A stretch of 6,482 nucleotides of DNA from Caldifarciminota bacterium 4484_18. GTDB lineage: Bacteria; Hydrothermota; UBA3073; NMUJ01. The stretch's first letter is position 1. Every line of letters starts with the position of its first letter. Of the stretch, positions 1 through 6,098 are shown in pieces. The position numbers and the translations under genes were made by a program. The notes under the pieces are model-generated. The model was not told the DNA's origin. It did not search any database and saw nothing but the letters and a program-made list of their open reading frames with translations. The DNA is taken from contig NMUJ01000050.1 of assembly GCA_002256535.1 (NCBI GenBank), forward strand, positions 1 to 6,482, written 5' to 3'.

Positions 1-693
1 ACCAACACACCCGATGTACTCACAAATGCAGTCGCTGAATACACGTGGGGGCTTATATTAGCGCTTGTACGTCACATACACGAAGCGGATAGGTTTACCC
101 GAGCTGGTAAGTTCAATGGTTGGCAACTTGCCCTGTTTCTGGGTGACGAACTCGCAGGTAAAACACTCGGCATAGTGGGTGCCGGTCGTATCGGTACAGC
201 AGTAGGCCTAAAAGCACCAGGGTTCCATATGTCGCTCCTATATTACGATAAGCAACGTAACGTAAAGCTCGAATCCATAGGTGCAAGAAGCTGCACCCTG
301 CATGAGTTGCTTCAATCCTCAGATATCGTCACCTTACACCTGCCACTGACTCATGAAACCTACCACATTATCGGTGAAGCTGAACTATCGTTGATGCAAC
401 CCACCGCTTACTTGATAAACACCGCACGTGGCCCTATCATCGACGAACATGCGCTCATCGATTGCTTAACCACAACCTGCATAAAAGGGGCGGCACTCGA
501 CGTATACGAGTACGAACCCCACGTACCGAAGCTATTGCGTGAGTTACCCAACGTGTTACTTTTACCCCATATAGGGAGTGCAACTTACAAAGCGAGGCAA
601 CTTATGTCACACGCAACGGTAACCAATCTCATAGCTGGGCTTGAAGGTAAGATACCACCCAACCTCATAAACCCAAGTGTATTGAAGAGATGA
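1..693 (+). CDS. D-2-hydroxyacid dehydrogenase (glyoxylate/hydroxypyruvate/phosphoglycerate reductase family), 5'-truncated by window edge
   Basis: The frame is open from base 1, so the true start lies upstream; about 230 codons are visible of a family usually 310-330 residues long, and most of the N-terminal substrate-binding lobe is missing. Visible parts begin with a VLTNAVAEYTWGLILAL-like helix. The Rossmann fingerprint GAGRIG (178-195) follows, with an Asp at 247-249 after it (LYYD), which suggests NAD(H) rather than NADP(H). The catalytic triad is complete: Arg in NTARGP (427-429), Glu in DVYEYEP (508-510) and His in LPHIGSAT (568-570). The family reversibly reduces 2-keto acids to D-2-hydroxyacids in the cytoplasm. 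The pattern is closest to glyoxylate reductase or hydroxypyruvate reductase, but PGDH or another specificity cannot be excluded without the missing N-terminus. The stop codon overlaps the asnS start (ATGA), implying translational coupling. Confidence 0.93.
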   Translation, partial: TNTPDVLTNAVAEYTWGLILALVRHIHEADRFTRAGKFNGWQLALFLGDELAGKTLGIVGAGRIGTAVGLKAPGFHMSLLYYDKQRNVKLESIGARSCTLHELLQSSDIVTLHLPLTHETYHIIGEAELSLMQPTAYLINTARGPIIDEHALIDCLTTTCIKGAALDVYEYEPHVPKLLRELPNVLLLPHIGSATYKARQLMSHATVTNLIAGLEGKIPPNLINPSVLKR

Positions 694-1988
694 AAAAATT
701 CGTAGATATAGCCCATGTATCCGAGCATATAGGTGAGGAGATATCGATACGTGGTTGGTTATATAATCGTACACCCAAGGGTAAGCTCGTCTTCCTCATA
801 ATCCGTGACGGCACGGGGTTCATGCAAGCCATCGTTACTGAAAACGATGTCCCTAAGGAAACGTTTGCGCTTGCCGAACGTCTGAAGCAAGAGACCTCGC
901 TCATCCTCACCGGTAAGATACGTGCTGATAAGCGTGCACCCGGTGGTTACGAGATGGACGTCAAGTCCATCGATGTTATACATGAACCCATCGAAGAGTA
1001 CCCCATTTCACTCAAACCCCATGGTATAGATTTCTTGCTGTCACATCGTCACCTGCATCTAAGGTCACGCCGTCCGTTCGCCATCATGCGTATACGTCAT
1101 ACGGTTGTAACCGCCATACGTGAGTTCTTTGACTCACGTGGCTTCCTGCTGCTGGATGCACCTATACTTACACCCACCGCATGCGAGGGTACCACTACAT
1201 TGTTTGAAGTACCGTATTTCCACACCCAAGCGTACCTATCGCAGTCGGGTCAACTCTATGCAGAGGCAGGTGCGATAGCCTTCGGTAAAGTCTATACGTT
1301 TGGACCAACATTTCGTGCGGAGAAGTCGAAAACACGTCGCCACCTAACAGAATTCTGGCAGATAGAGCCCGAGCTTGCATTCGCCACACTCGATGACATA
1401 ATGGAGCTGGCTGAGGACCTGGTCGTACATATCGTTGAACGTGTGCTCACCAAATGTCAAAATGAGCTCACCTTACTCGAACGTAACATCAAACCACTTG
1501 AAGATATAAAGAAACCCTTCCCCCGTATCAGCTACACCGAAGCGGTCAGCCTCATACAGAAGGAGTTTACCGATTTCACGTGGGGTGATGATTTCGGTGC
1601 ACCTCACGAAACCTACCTGTCACAACAATTCACCCGTCCCGTGATAGTACATCGATATCCTGCCAAGGTGAAAGCTTTCTACATGAAACGCGACCCCGAT
1701 AACCCCGAACTTGCACTCGCCATGGACGTACTTGCACCCGAAGGTTATGGCGAGATCATCGGTGGCTCCGAACGTGAATCCGATTATGTCACATTGATAC
1801 AGCGGTTGAAAGAGTTCAACCTCCCCCGTGAACCGTTCGAGTGGTATCTTGACTTACGCAAGTACGGTAGTGTACCACACAGCGGGTTTGGGTTAGGGCT
1901 GGAACGCACCCTCGCATGGATATGTGGGTTACATCACGTACGTGAAACCATACCGTTTCCAAGAACGATAGATCGGATATATCCTTGA
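690..1988 (+). CDS. asnS: Asparaginyl-tRNA synthetase
   Basis: This 432-residue class IIb aminoacyl-tRNA synthetase charges tRNA-Asn with asparagine in the cytoplasm. An N-terminal OB-fold anticodon-binding domain spans about residues 17-100 (RGWLYNRTPKGKLVFLIIRD region). The catalytic core follows. Class II motif 2 is at about 208-228, with FRAEKS, RRHLTEFW and EPE. Motif 3 is at about 399-414, GFGLGLERTLAW. The elements EGTTTLFEV, AYLSQSGQLYAE and VYTFGPTFRAE fit AsnRS better than AspRS, which is the main alternative. The length agrees with compact bacterial and archaeal AsnRS. The C-terminus IPFPRTIDRIYP resembles the archaeal and deep-branching type rather than the usual proteobacterial ending. 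The ATG at 690 overlaps the preceding stop as ATGA, and the TGA at 1986-1988 overlaps the purQ start. No Shine-Dalgarno sequence is obvious, as is usual for coupled genes. Confidence 0.96.
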   Translation: MKKFVDIAHVSEHIGEEISIRGWLYNRTPKGKLVFLIIRDGTGFMQAIVTENDVPKETFALAERLKQETSLILTGKIRADKRAPGGYEMDVKSIDVIHEPIEEYPISLKPHGIDFLLSHRHLHLRSRRPFAIMRIRHTVVTAIREFFDSRGFLLLDAPILTPTACEGTTTLFEVPYFHTQAYLSQSGQLYAEAGAIAFGKVYTFGPTFRAEKSKTRRHLTEFWQIEPELAFATLDDIMELAEDLVVHIVERVLTKCQNELTLLERNIKPLEDIKKPFPRISYTEAVSLIQKEFTDFTWGDDFGAPHETYLSQQFTRPVIVHRYPAKVKAFYMKRDPDNPELALAMDVLAPEGYGEIIGGSERESDYVTLIQRLKEFNLPREPFEWYLDLRKYGSVPHSGFGLGLERTLAWICGLHHVRETIPFPRTIDRIYP

Positions 1989-2740
1989 TGCCACATGCAC
2001 TCCTACTCTATGCACCTGGTACCAACTGTGACCAAGAGACTGCGTTTGCATTGAAGAAGGTCGGCTTTACAGTCGATTACCATTATATTGACAACCTCGT
2101 GCGTACACCTGATACACTACATAGATATGAACTGCTGGTGTTACCGGGGGGGTTCACCTATGGTGACGACATAGCCAGCGGTAAAGTATTGGCACTAAAG
2201 CTCAAACGTTACCTTAAAAGCGAGATAGAAGCCTTCATACAAGCCGGTAAGCTTATACTCGGTATATGTAATGGGTTTCAGGTGCTCGTCAAAACTAACA
2301 TCTTAGGTGATGGCAAAATATCGCTGGTGACCAACCTATCCGGGCATTTCGAATGTCGTTGGATACACCTCAAATCCACCACCCACAAGTGTGTATTCAC
2401 AAATGGGTTGGATGTATTCGATTTACCCGTAGCACATGCGGAGGGTAGGCTCGTAGGTGATACGTCGTATATTGAAGAGCTCGAACACCGTAACGAGATA
2501 GCACTCAAATACGTTGACGAACACGGTAACCCCACAATGGAATACCCACATAACCCGAACGGCTCACTACACGCAATCGCTGGTATCACCGACAGCACGG
2601 GTAGGGTGCTGGGGTTGATGCCACATCCTGAACGCTTCATATTCCACTACCAACATCCGTCATGGAACATAGCTGCCACCGACCCTGTAGGGATAAGGTT
2701 TTTCGTCAACGCCTACGAATACATAAAGCATAACCTATGA
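1988..2740 (+). CDS. purQ: Phosphoribosylformylglycinamidine synthase, glutaminase subunit PurQ
   Basis: This 250-residue class I glutamine amidotransferase releases ammonia from glutamine for FGAR-to-FGAM conversion, the fourth step of de novo purine synthesis, with PurL and PurS as partners. Numbered from the ATG at 1988, it shows the PurQ signature GTNCDQETA near residues 12-20, the oxyanion stretch LPGGFTYGDD, and the nucleophile elbow GICNGFQ with catalytic Cys94. The acid and base of the triad are in MPHPERF, His213 and Glu215. The PurQ-typical HNPNGS and IAGI segments are also present. The length matches stand-alone PurQ (220-270), so it is not a fused large PurL. The start is ambiguous: TTG at 1985 would give a four-base overlap with the asnS stop and one extra Met, while ATG at 1988 overlaps by one base and is preferred. 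Neither purL nor purS is in the window. The gene ends in an ATGA overlap with ispF. Confidence 0.95.
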   Translation: MPHALLLYAPGTNCDQETAFALKKVGFTVDYHYIDNLVRTPDTLHRYELLVLPGGFTYGDDIASGKVLALKLKRYLKSEIEAFIQAGKLILGICNGFQVLVKTNILGDGKISLVTNLSGHFECRWIHLKSTTHKCVFTNGLDVFDLPVAHAEGRLVGDTSYIEELEHRNEIALKYVDEHGNPTMEYPHNPNGSLHAIAGITDSTGRVLGLMPHPERFIFHYQHPSWNIAATDPVGIRFFVNAYEYIKHNL

Positions 2741-3216
2741 AGCTTTGTATCGGTATTGGCTACGATATACACAGGTTAGCTCCTGGCAGACGGCTGGTAC
2801 TTGGTGGTATCGAAATACCGTTCAATAAGGGGCTGATCGGCCACTCTGATGGCGATGTTCTGTTACATGCGATAGCTGATGCTATACTTGGTTGTGCCTG
2901 TAAGGGTGACATAGGTACACATTTCCCAGATACTGTAGCTGAATGGAAAGATGTTGACAGCAAGCTCATCCTCAAACGTTGTATGGGGTTGGCAAACATT
3001 AAACTGTTACATGTCGATACCGTTGTGATATGTGAGCAACCACGGTTAGCCCCATATATCGATAAGATGCGTGCAAGTATTGCGAAACTGCTCGCACTGG
3101 CAATCGACCACGTCTCGGTCAAGGTCAAAACCAACGAACGTTTGGGCCCCATAGGTGAAGGTAAGGCTATCGCCGCATATGCCATTGTCATGGGTCACCT
3201 CAGTGAGCATGCATAA
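2737..3216 (+). CDS. ispF: 2-C-methyl-D-erythritol 2,4-cyclodiphosphate synthase
   Basis: This 159-residue protein has the usual IspF length. It cyclises CDP-methylerythritol 2-phosphate to MEcPP with release of CMP, the fifth step of the MEP isoprenoid pathway, as a cytoplasmic homotrimer. The metal ligands are visible: Asp10 and His12 in GYDIHR, and His44 in the GHSDGDVLLHAIADA block. FPDT (63-66) and KTNE (131-134, equivalent to the conserved T-T-E that holds the second metal) are also present. The C-terminal loop reads GPIGEGKAIAA instead of the common GFTGRGEGIA, so the basic residue sits two or three positions later, as in plant-type IspF. No IspD is fused to it. The MEP pathway is a strong argument for a bacterium rather than an archaeon. 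It starts within ATGA at the purQ stop, and its last eight bases overlap the next gene. Confidence 0.96.
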   Translation: MKLCIGIGYDIHRLAPGRRLVLGGIEIPFNKGLIGHSDGDVLLHAIADAILGCACKGDIGTHFPDTVAEWKDVDSKLILKRCMGLANIKLLHVDTVVICEQPRLAPYIDKMRASIAKLLALAIDHVSVKVKTNERLGPIGEGKAIAAYAIVMGHLSEHA

Positions 3217-4152
3217 ACTTCATTACGATAAGTTATGGTTCTATATCGCACTCTTCCTGTTACCTTTCCAAGTATACGTGGGTGCGGTATTCATCATCCT
3301 ATCATACCTCGCATGGTTGATATATCGGCGAGGTGTACATATCCAGCGTAATGATTACCTGCTATTGATCATGTTGTGCACGATGTTACTCACCACGTTG
3401 GTGGCTATCAACCGCTACGAGCACCTAACACTCGTATGTGCGTTCCTGTTACCACTAAGCTTGTATTTCCTTGCCCGCAAGTACAGTGACGATAAGGAAC
3501 ACATCCTAAAGCTGCTATCGATTGTTGGCTGCATATTTGCAATCGCCGGTATAGTACAGATATTCCATCCAATCACACTTAAGCTCGGTACTCGCTACGT
3601 GATCTATCCACCACACCCCGGTGGTATCACCGGGTTCACACCTAACCCAATCATACTCGCACATTTCCTTACATTGGTGATGATCGTGAGCTTGTACCTC
3701 GTCTATAAGGATATACGGTGGTTACCCGTGCTACCGATATGTGCTACAGCTGTACTTTTTACCAAGACATGGGGTGGCTACTTTGCGATACTGACAACAC
3801 TATCGATAGGGTTGTACATTTCGCATAACCGCAAATTACGTCGAATACTACTCATATTCCTCATATGCTTTGCGGTCGCTCAACCACTTGTACCGGGTGC
3901 GGTGGCTGACCTTTTAAGCAGATGGCACATCATGGATGGCACCTCAGCCGAAGGGCAGGCACCGCGGCTCATCCTTATGAAAGCAGGTATAGAGATATAC
4001 AAGACACACCCATCGTTTTCGCATGTATATCGAACCTCATAGATAAGACCCTGCTGTTACTGAATTACACGTATCCGTTCTGGATATACTTGGGTATACT
4101 TCAGACCGAAGCCAATAAGTTAGGTAACAAAAGAGTTGCCTCACCGGCATAG
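3209..4152 (+). pseudogene. O-antigen ligase/polymerase-like membrane protein gene, broken by internal deletion and frameshift
   Basis: The first open part (3209-4042, 277 codons; GTG at 3203 is also possible) is a polytopic membrane protein. It has hydrophobic segments at about residues 10-38, 49-66, 72-88, 100-119, 147-166, 170-204 and 211-230. Motifs GFTPNPIILAHF, TWGGYFA and PRLILMKAGIEIYKTHP match the Wzy_C/WaaL (PF04932) pattern, in which R...W/MKAG.EI.K.HP is normally followed by an FG.G.G.F loop and further helices. Here the frame instead runs into SHVYRTS and stops. From about 4018 another frame (mod 3 = 1) carries SNLIDKTLLLLNYTYPFW, then IYLGIL, which resembles the final PFW-LLLG helix of this family, and ends at TAG 4150-4152. 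The region between, probably of the order of 100 residues, is missing. I infer a deletion near 4015-4025 that also shifted the frame. If intact, such proteins join or polymerise glycan on undecaprenyl carriers at the inner membrane. A truncated but expressed product is possible yet unlikely to be active. Confidence 0.72.
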
Positions 4153-4168
4153 GGTTTATTTTAGAACA

Positions 4169-4612
4169 ATGACTAAGATCATAGCTGTGGTGGGTGGTAA
4201 AGCACCTGACACGAAGTCACTCGATTTAGCGTATGAGGTTGGTAAGTTAGTCGCCAAACGTGGTGCGATACTGGTGACGGGTGGGCTCACTGGTGTGATG
4301 GAAGCCGCATGTAGAGGTGCCAAAGAAGTGGGTGGCCTAACAGTCGGCATATTGCCAGGTGATTCACGTGAACCCGCCAACCCCTACGTTGATATACCCA
4401 TAGTCACAGGTATGGGTGAGGCACGTAACATCGTCATCGTAAAGACAGCCGATGCATTGATAGCGATCGACGGCAAGTATGGTACACTATCGGAGATCGC
4501 TATAGCGGTATCACTGGGCAAGCCAGTGGTTGGGCTCAACACGTGGGATATACCCGGGGTGATAAAAGCTGCCACCCCTGATGAGGCAGTTAACCTGGTA
4601 TTTAAGCCATAA
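4169..4612 (+). CDS. TIGR00725-type SLOG/Rossmann nucleotide-binding protein (LOG-like)
   Basis: This 147-residue, single-domain Rossmann-like protein resembles the TIGR00725 family, a short relative of lysine-decarboxylase-like/LOG and DprA proteins (SLOG superfamily). It shows an N-terminal beta strand with IIAVVGGKAP and then GGLTGVMEAACRGA (38-51), the SLOG glycine-rich turn. ILPGDSREPAN (61-71) and GKYGTLSE (102-109), the counterpart of PGGxGTxxE in LOG phosphoribohydrolases, complete the pattern. The first glycines of that last motif are changed, so cytokinin-type phosphoribohydrolase activity should not be assumed; nucleotide or nucleotide-sugar binding is the safer statement. The family has no settled function. 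Frame extension upstream to TTG 4136 would add MPHRHRVYFRT, which is not family-like, so ATG at 4169 was chosen. It follows the broken membrane gene by 16 bases and its stop overlaps the acylphosphatase start (TAATG). Confidence 0.86.
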   Translation: MTKIIAVVGGKAPDTKSLDLAYEVGKLVAKRGAILVTGGLTGVMEAACRGAKEVGGLTVGILPGDSREPANPYVDIPIVTGMGEARNIVIVKTADALIAIDGKYGTLSEIAIAVSLGKPVVGLNTWDIPGVIKAATPDEAVNLVFKP

Positions 4613-4893
4613 TGTCTAACGTACGTGCACTTATCATTGTGAAAGGTCTCGTACAGGGTGTCGGTTATCGGTGGTTCGTCGAACGTCACGCTAAACAGTT
4701 GGGGCTCACCGGTTACGTACATAATTTACCAGATGGTAATGTTGAGGTTGTTGTCGAAGGTGCTCGTAGCCTCATCGAGGAGCTAATACGTGAACTTAAG
4801 GTAGGGCCAAGGTTCGCCTCTGTCGAGGATGTACGTGTTACATGGCACCCCTATAGGGGTGAGTTCAATGACTTCAGGATAAGATTCTGGTGA
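4612..4893 (+). CDS. acyP: Acylphosphatase
   Basis: This protein of 93 residues has the usual size for the family. It hydrolyses the carboxyl-phosphate bond of small acyl phosphates such as acetyl phosphate or 1,3-bisphosphoglycerate in the cytoplasm. The signature VKGLVQGVGYRWF places the catalytic, phosphate-binding Arg at 20, and YVHNLPDGNVEVVVEG provides the catalytic Asn38. The C-terminal ferredoxin-like strand FNDFRIRFW is intact. It is not a HypF acylphosphatase domain, because the frame stops immediately after the domain. Its start overlaps the stop of the SLOG gene by one base, so the two are translationally coupled; whether they are functionally linked is unknown. It is the last gene with the base and codon character of the upstream block (Arg mainly CGT), and AT-rich sequence starts directly after its stop. 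Confidence 0.96.
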   Translation: MSNVRALIIVKGLVQGVGYRWFVERHAKQLGLTGYVHNLPDGNVEVVVEGARSLIEELIRELKVGPRFASVEDVRVTWHPYRGEFNDFRIRFW

Positions 4894-5000
4894 GAGGGTA
4901 AAAGTGTGGAAAGGGAAGGTTGATAGAAGAGATAAAAAGTCTTTGATAGAAACCTAATGCATCAAATAGCCTATCATAATTCGTTCACAAATATGGGGTA

Positions 5001-5038
5001 ATATTACTTGACCTATCTAATTCATTAGCTATATATTT
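5001..5038 (+). repeat. Promoter-containing repeat, copy A (before first MNT gene)
   Basis: This block matches positions 6035-6073 with about five substitutions and one single-base indel. The shared core runs from atatta through ttgacctatct to gctatatattt, and the best-conserved parts coincide with the -35 and -10 hexamers. Outside the block the flanks differ except for a short AGGA. Conservation of the spacer as well as of the boxes suggests common descent rather than chance promoter similarity. Confidence 0.8.
5008..5035 (+). promoter_or_regulatory. Sigma70-type promoter of MNT-HEPN module 1
   Basis: The -35 box TTGACC lies at 5008-5013, followed by a 16 bp spacer and the -10 box TATATA at 5030-5035. 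A start site near 5042 would leave a leader of about 20 bases before the ATG at 5063, with no well-placed Shine-Dalgarno sequence (AGGA at 5041-5044 is too far away). The same arrangement before the second MNT gene supports the call. No operator palindrome is obvious, so autoregulation cannot be inferred. Confidence 0.7.
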
Positions 5039-5062
5039 GAAGGAAAAAAATTGATTTAACCG

Positions 5063-5404
5063 ATGAAAATAAACAAGAAAGATAAAGAAATCAGAAAGAT
5101 TATAAAAGAGACAATAAAGAGAGTTTTGAAACAGTACAATATTAAGCTTTTGAAAATAATTCTTTTTGGTTCAAGGGCAAGAGGTGATCACAAAGAGGAT
5201 AGCGATTGGGACTGCTTTGTGATTATGGATGACGAATTAGATCGCGAGAAAAAAAGAGAAATTACTGCAAGAATACGAATGGAATTTGCCCGTTTGAAGA
5301 TACCAAACGATATAATTATTCAGTCCTCTGCTACTTTTGAAAAACGTAAAACCGATGTCGGCTACCTTACTTATTATGTCTTAAAAGAAGGTGTTGAGAT
5401 ATGA
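5063..5404 (+). CDS. Minimal nucleotidyltransferase (MNT, MntA-like antitoxin candidate), module 1
   Basis: This 113-residue stand-alone polymerase-beta-like nucleotidyltransferase domain is about the normal MNT size. The active-site signature GSRARGDHKEDSDWD is complete: Gly36-Ser37, then Asp48 and Asp50 as metal ligands. A third acidic residue, Asp83 in PNDIII, sits on the expected strand. MNT proteins encoded with HEPN partners include MntA antitoxins that AMPylate the HEPN toxin; that activity is inferred here from family and context only. In-frame upstream extension is blocked by TAA at 5057-5059, and ATG 5063 lies about 28 bases after the -10 box. It is coupled to the HEPN gene by an ATGA overlap. 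The N-terminus is Lys-rich and Arg is often AGA or AGG, unlike the upstream operon, which suggests separate acquisition. Confidence 0.93.
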   Translation: MKINKKDKEIRKIIKETIKRVLKQYNIKLLKIILFGSRARGDHKEDSDWDCFVIMDDELDREKKREITARIRMEFARLKIPNDIIIQSSATFEKRKTDVGYLTYYVLKEGVEI

Positions 5405-5808
5405 ACATTGAATCATCCAAAAAGTGGATATTAAAAGCAGAAAATGACCTGAAAATTGCTAAAGACGAAATCACTATGGAAAACCCGGCAACTGATGCTA
5501 TCTGCTTTCATGCCCAACAATGTGCTGAAAAATATCTTAAAGCTTATCTGATCTTTAACGGTAAAGAAGTGAGAAAAACCCACGATATAGCGGAACTCAT
5601 AAGCCAATGTTCTGAGGTTGAACCAGAATTTGCTGAACTCAACCAAATTGAGATTGTTTCACTGACAGATTATGCGGTAGAAATAAGATATGCTGAAGAT
5701 TTTTATTTCCCCTCAGTGGAAGAAGCAAAACGTGCCATAGAACTTGCGGAGAGAGTTAAAAATTTCGTCATCAGAAAACTTGAGAAAGTGGGATTTAAAC
5801 TGTGGTAA
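5401..5808 (+). CDS. HEPN domain protein (MNT partner, toxin candidate), module 1
   Basis: This 135-residue, all-helical HEPN protein (PF05168-like) is full length for the family. The first helix is WILKAENDLKIAKDE (9-23). The hallmark FHAQQCAEKYLKAYLIF follows at about 36-52, with RKTHDIAELI at 58-67. YAVEIRYAEDFYFPSVEEA (91-109) continues into the last helix, which ends near residue 127. The RNase motif R-x4-6-H seen in many HEPN toxins is not apparent: the only close Arg/His pair is R58-K-T-H61, with spacing too short, and no His follows R96. It may therefore be a non-nuclease or divergent HEPN, and the toxin label is tentative. Its start overlaps the MNT stop (ATGA), so the two are surely co-translated, as in HEPN/MNT pairs generally. 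A decayed ADP-ribosylglycohydrolase gene begins 32 bases after its stop on the same strand. Confidence 0.92.
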   Translation: MNIESSKKWILKAENDLKIAKDEITMENPATDAICFHAQQCAEKYLKAYLIFNGKEVRKTHDIAELISQCSEVEPEFAELNQIEIVSLTDYAVEIRYAEDFYFPSVEEAKRAIELAERVKNFVIRKLEKVGFKLW

Positions 5809-5840
5809 CCTATCGCAATACTATTGTACTTAAGGAAATC

Positions 5841-6030
5841 ATGAAAAGGAACAAAGTACTCGGTGGACTCTTAGGGTTATGTATTGGAGATGCACTCGGC
5901 CTCCCTGTGGAATTCAAACCCAGAAGCGCTTTAAAAGCAACCCAGTAACTGACATGATCGGTTACGGTACGCATAATCAACCTCCAGGCGCCTGGTTTGA
6001 TGATAACTCGTTGCCTTTTGCCTAACTGAG
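5841..6030 (+). pseudogene. ADP-ribosylglycohydrolase (DraG/ARH family) 5' fragment with two frameshifts
   Basis: Three successive frames give one continuous N-terminus of an ADP-ribosylglycohydrolase (PF03747). Frame 5841 encodes MKRNKVLGGLLGLCIGDALG and then LPVEFKPRSALK before stopping at TAA 5946. Frame 5942 gives PVTDMIGYGTHNQPPGAW, then FDDNSLPF, before TAA 6023. A third frame at 6019 gives CLTE. Adding one A at the AAAA run (5933-5936) and one T at the TTTT run (6016-6019) would restore a single reading frame. The metal-binding segment, usually W-S/T-D-D-T/S, reads W-F-D-D-N-S, so key residues are altered as well. Only about 65 codons of some 250-300 remain, and homology ends where the second promoter repeat begins. 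An AAGGA box (5832-5836) precedes the ATG, so it was probably once translated. The family removes ADP-ribose from modified proteins, but this copy is dead. Confidence 0.82.
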
Positions 6031-6034
6031 CCCT

Positions 6035-6073
6035 ATATTAACTTGACCTATCTGATTTGTCTGCTATATATTT
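6035..6073 (+). repeat. Promoter-containing repeat, copy B (before second MNT gene)
   Basis: This is the partner of the block at 5001-5038, with one extra A after atatta and about five substitutions, most of them in the spacer. It starts just beyond the last recognisable ADP-ribosylglycohydrolase codon, so the left edge of the copied module probably lies at about 6031-6035. Confidence 0.8.
6043..6070 (+). promoter_or_regulatory. Sigma70-type promoter of MNT-HEPN module 2
   Basis: The -35 box TTGACC lies at 6043-6048, followed by a 16 bp spacer and the -10 box TATATA at 6065-6070. The geometry and hexamers are identical to the promoter at 5008-5035. The predicted leader is again about 20 bases before the ATG at 6099. 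Confidence 0.7.
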
Positions 6074-6098
6074 AGGACGAACCTTTGAAGTATGCTCA

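Noticed and set aside
2278..2640. 120-codon minus-strand open frame opposite purQ, and similar minus-strand frames opposite asnS, ispF and the SLOG gene
   Set aside because: They lie entirely within well-supported plus-strand genes, have no recognisable motifs and read as Ser/Pro/Leu-rich shadow translations.
3155..3208. Upstream extension of the membrane-protein frame to 3155
   Set aside because: It would overlap ispF by about 60 bases and adds a non-family N-terminus; ATG 3209 (or GTG 3203) at the ispF end fits the coupling pattern.
4136..4162. Possible promoter TTGCCT/TATTTT before the SLOG gene
   Set aside because: The spacer is 15 bp and the start codon is only seven bases beyond the -10-like box; continued transcription from upstream is simpler.
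4942..4976. Short inverted repeats TTTGAT/ATCAAA and TGATAG/CTATCA as a terminator after acyP
   Set aside because: The arms are only six bases and AT-rich, the loops are 13 and 21 bases, and no U-tract follows; chance pairing in AT-rich DNA is likely.
6057..6098. Upstream start (TTG 6057) for the second MNT gene
   Set aside because: It falls inside the promoter repeat, between the -35 and -10 boxes; the ATG at 6099 reproduces the spacing of module 1.
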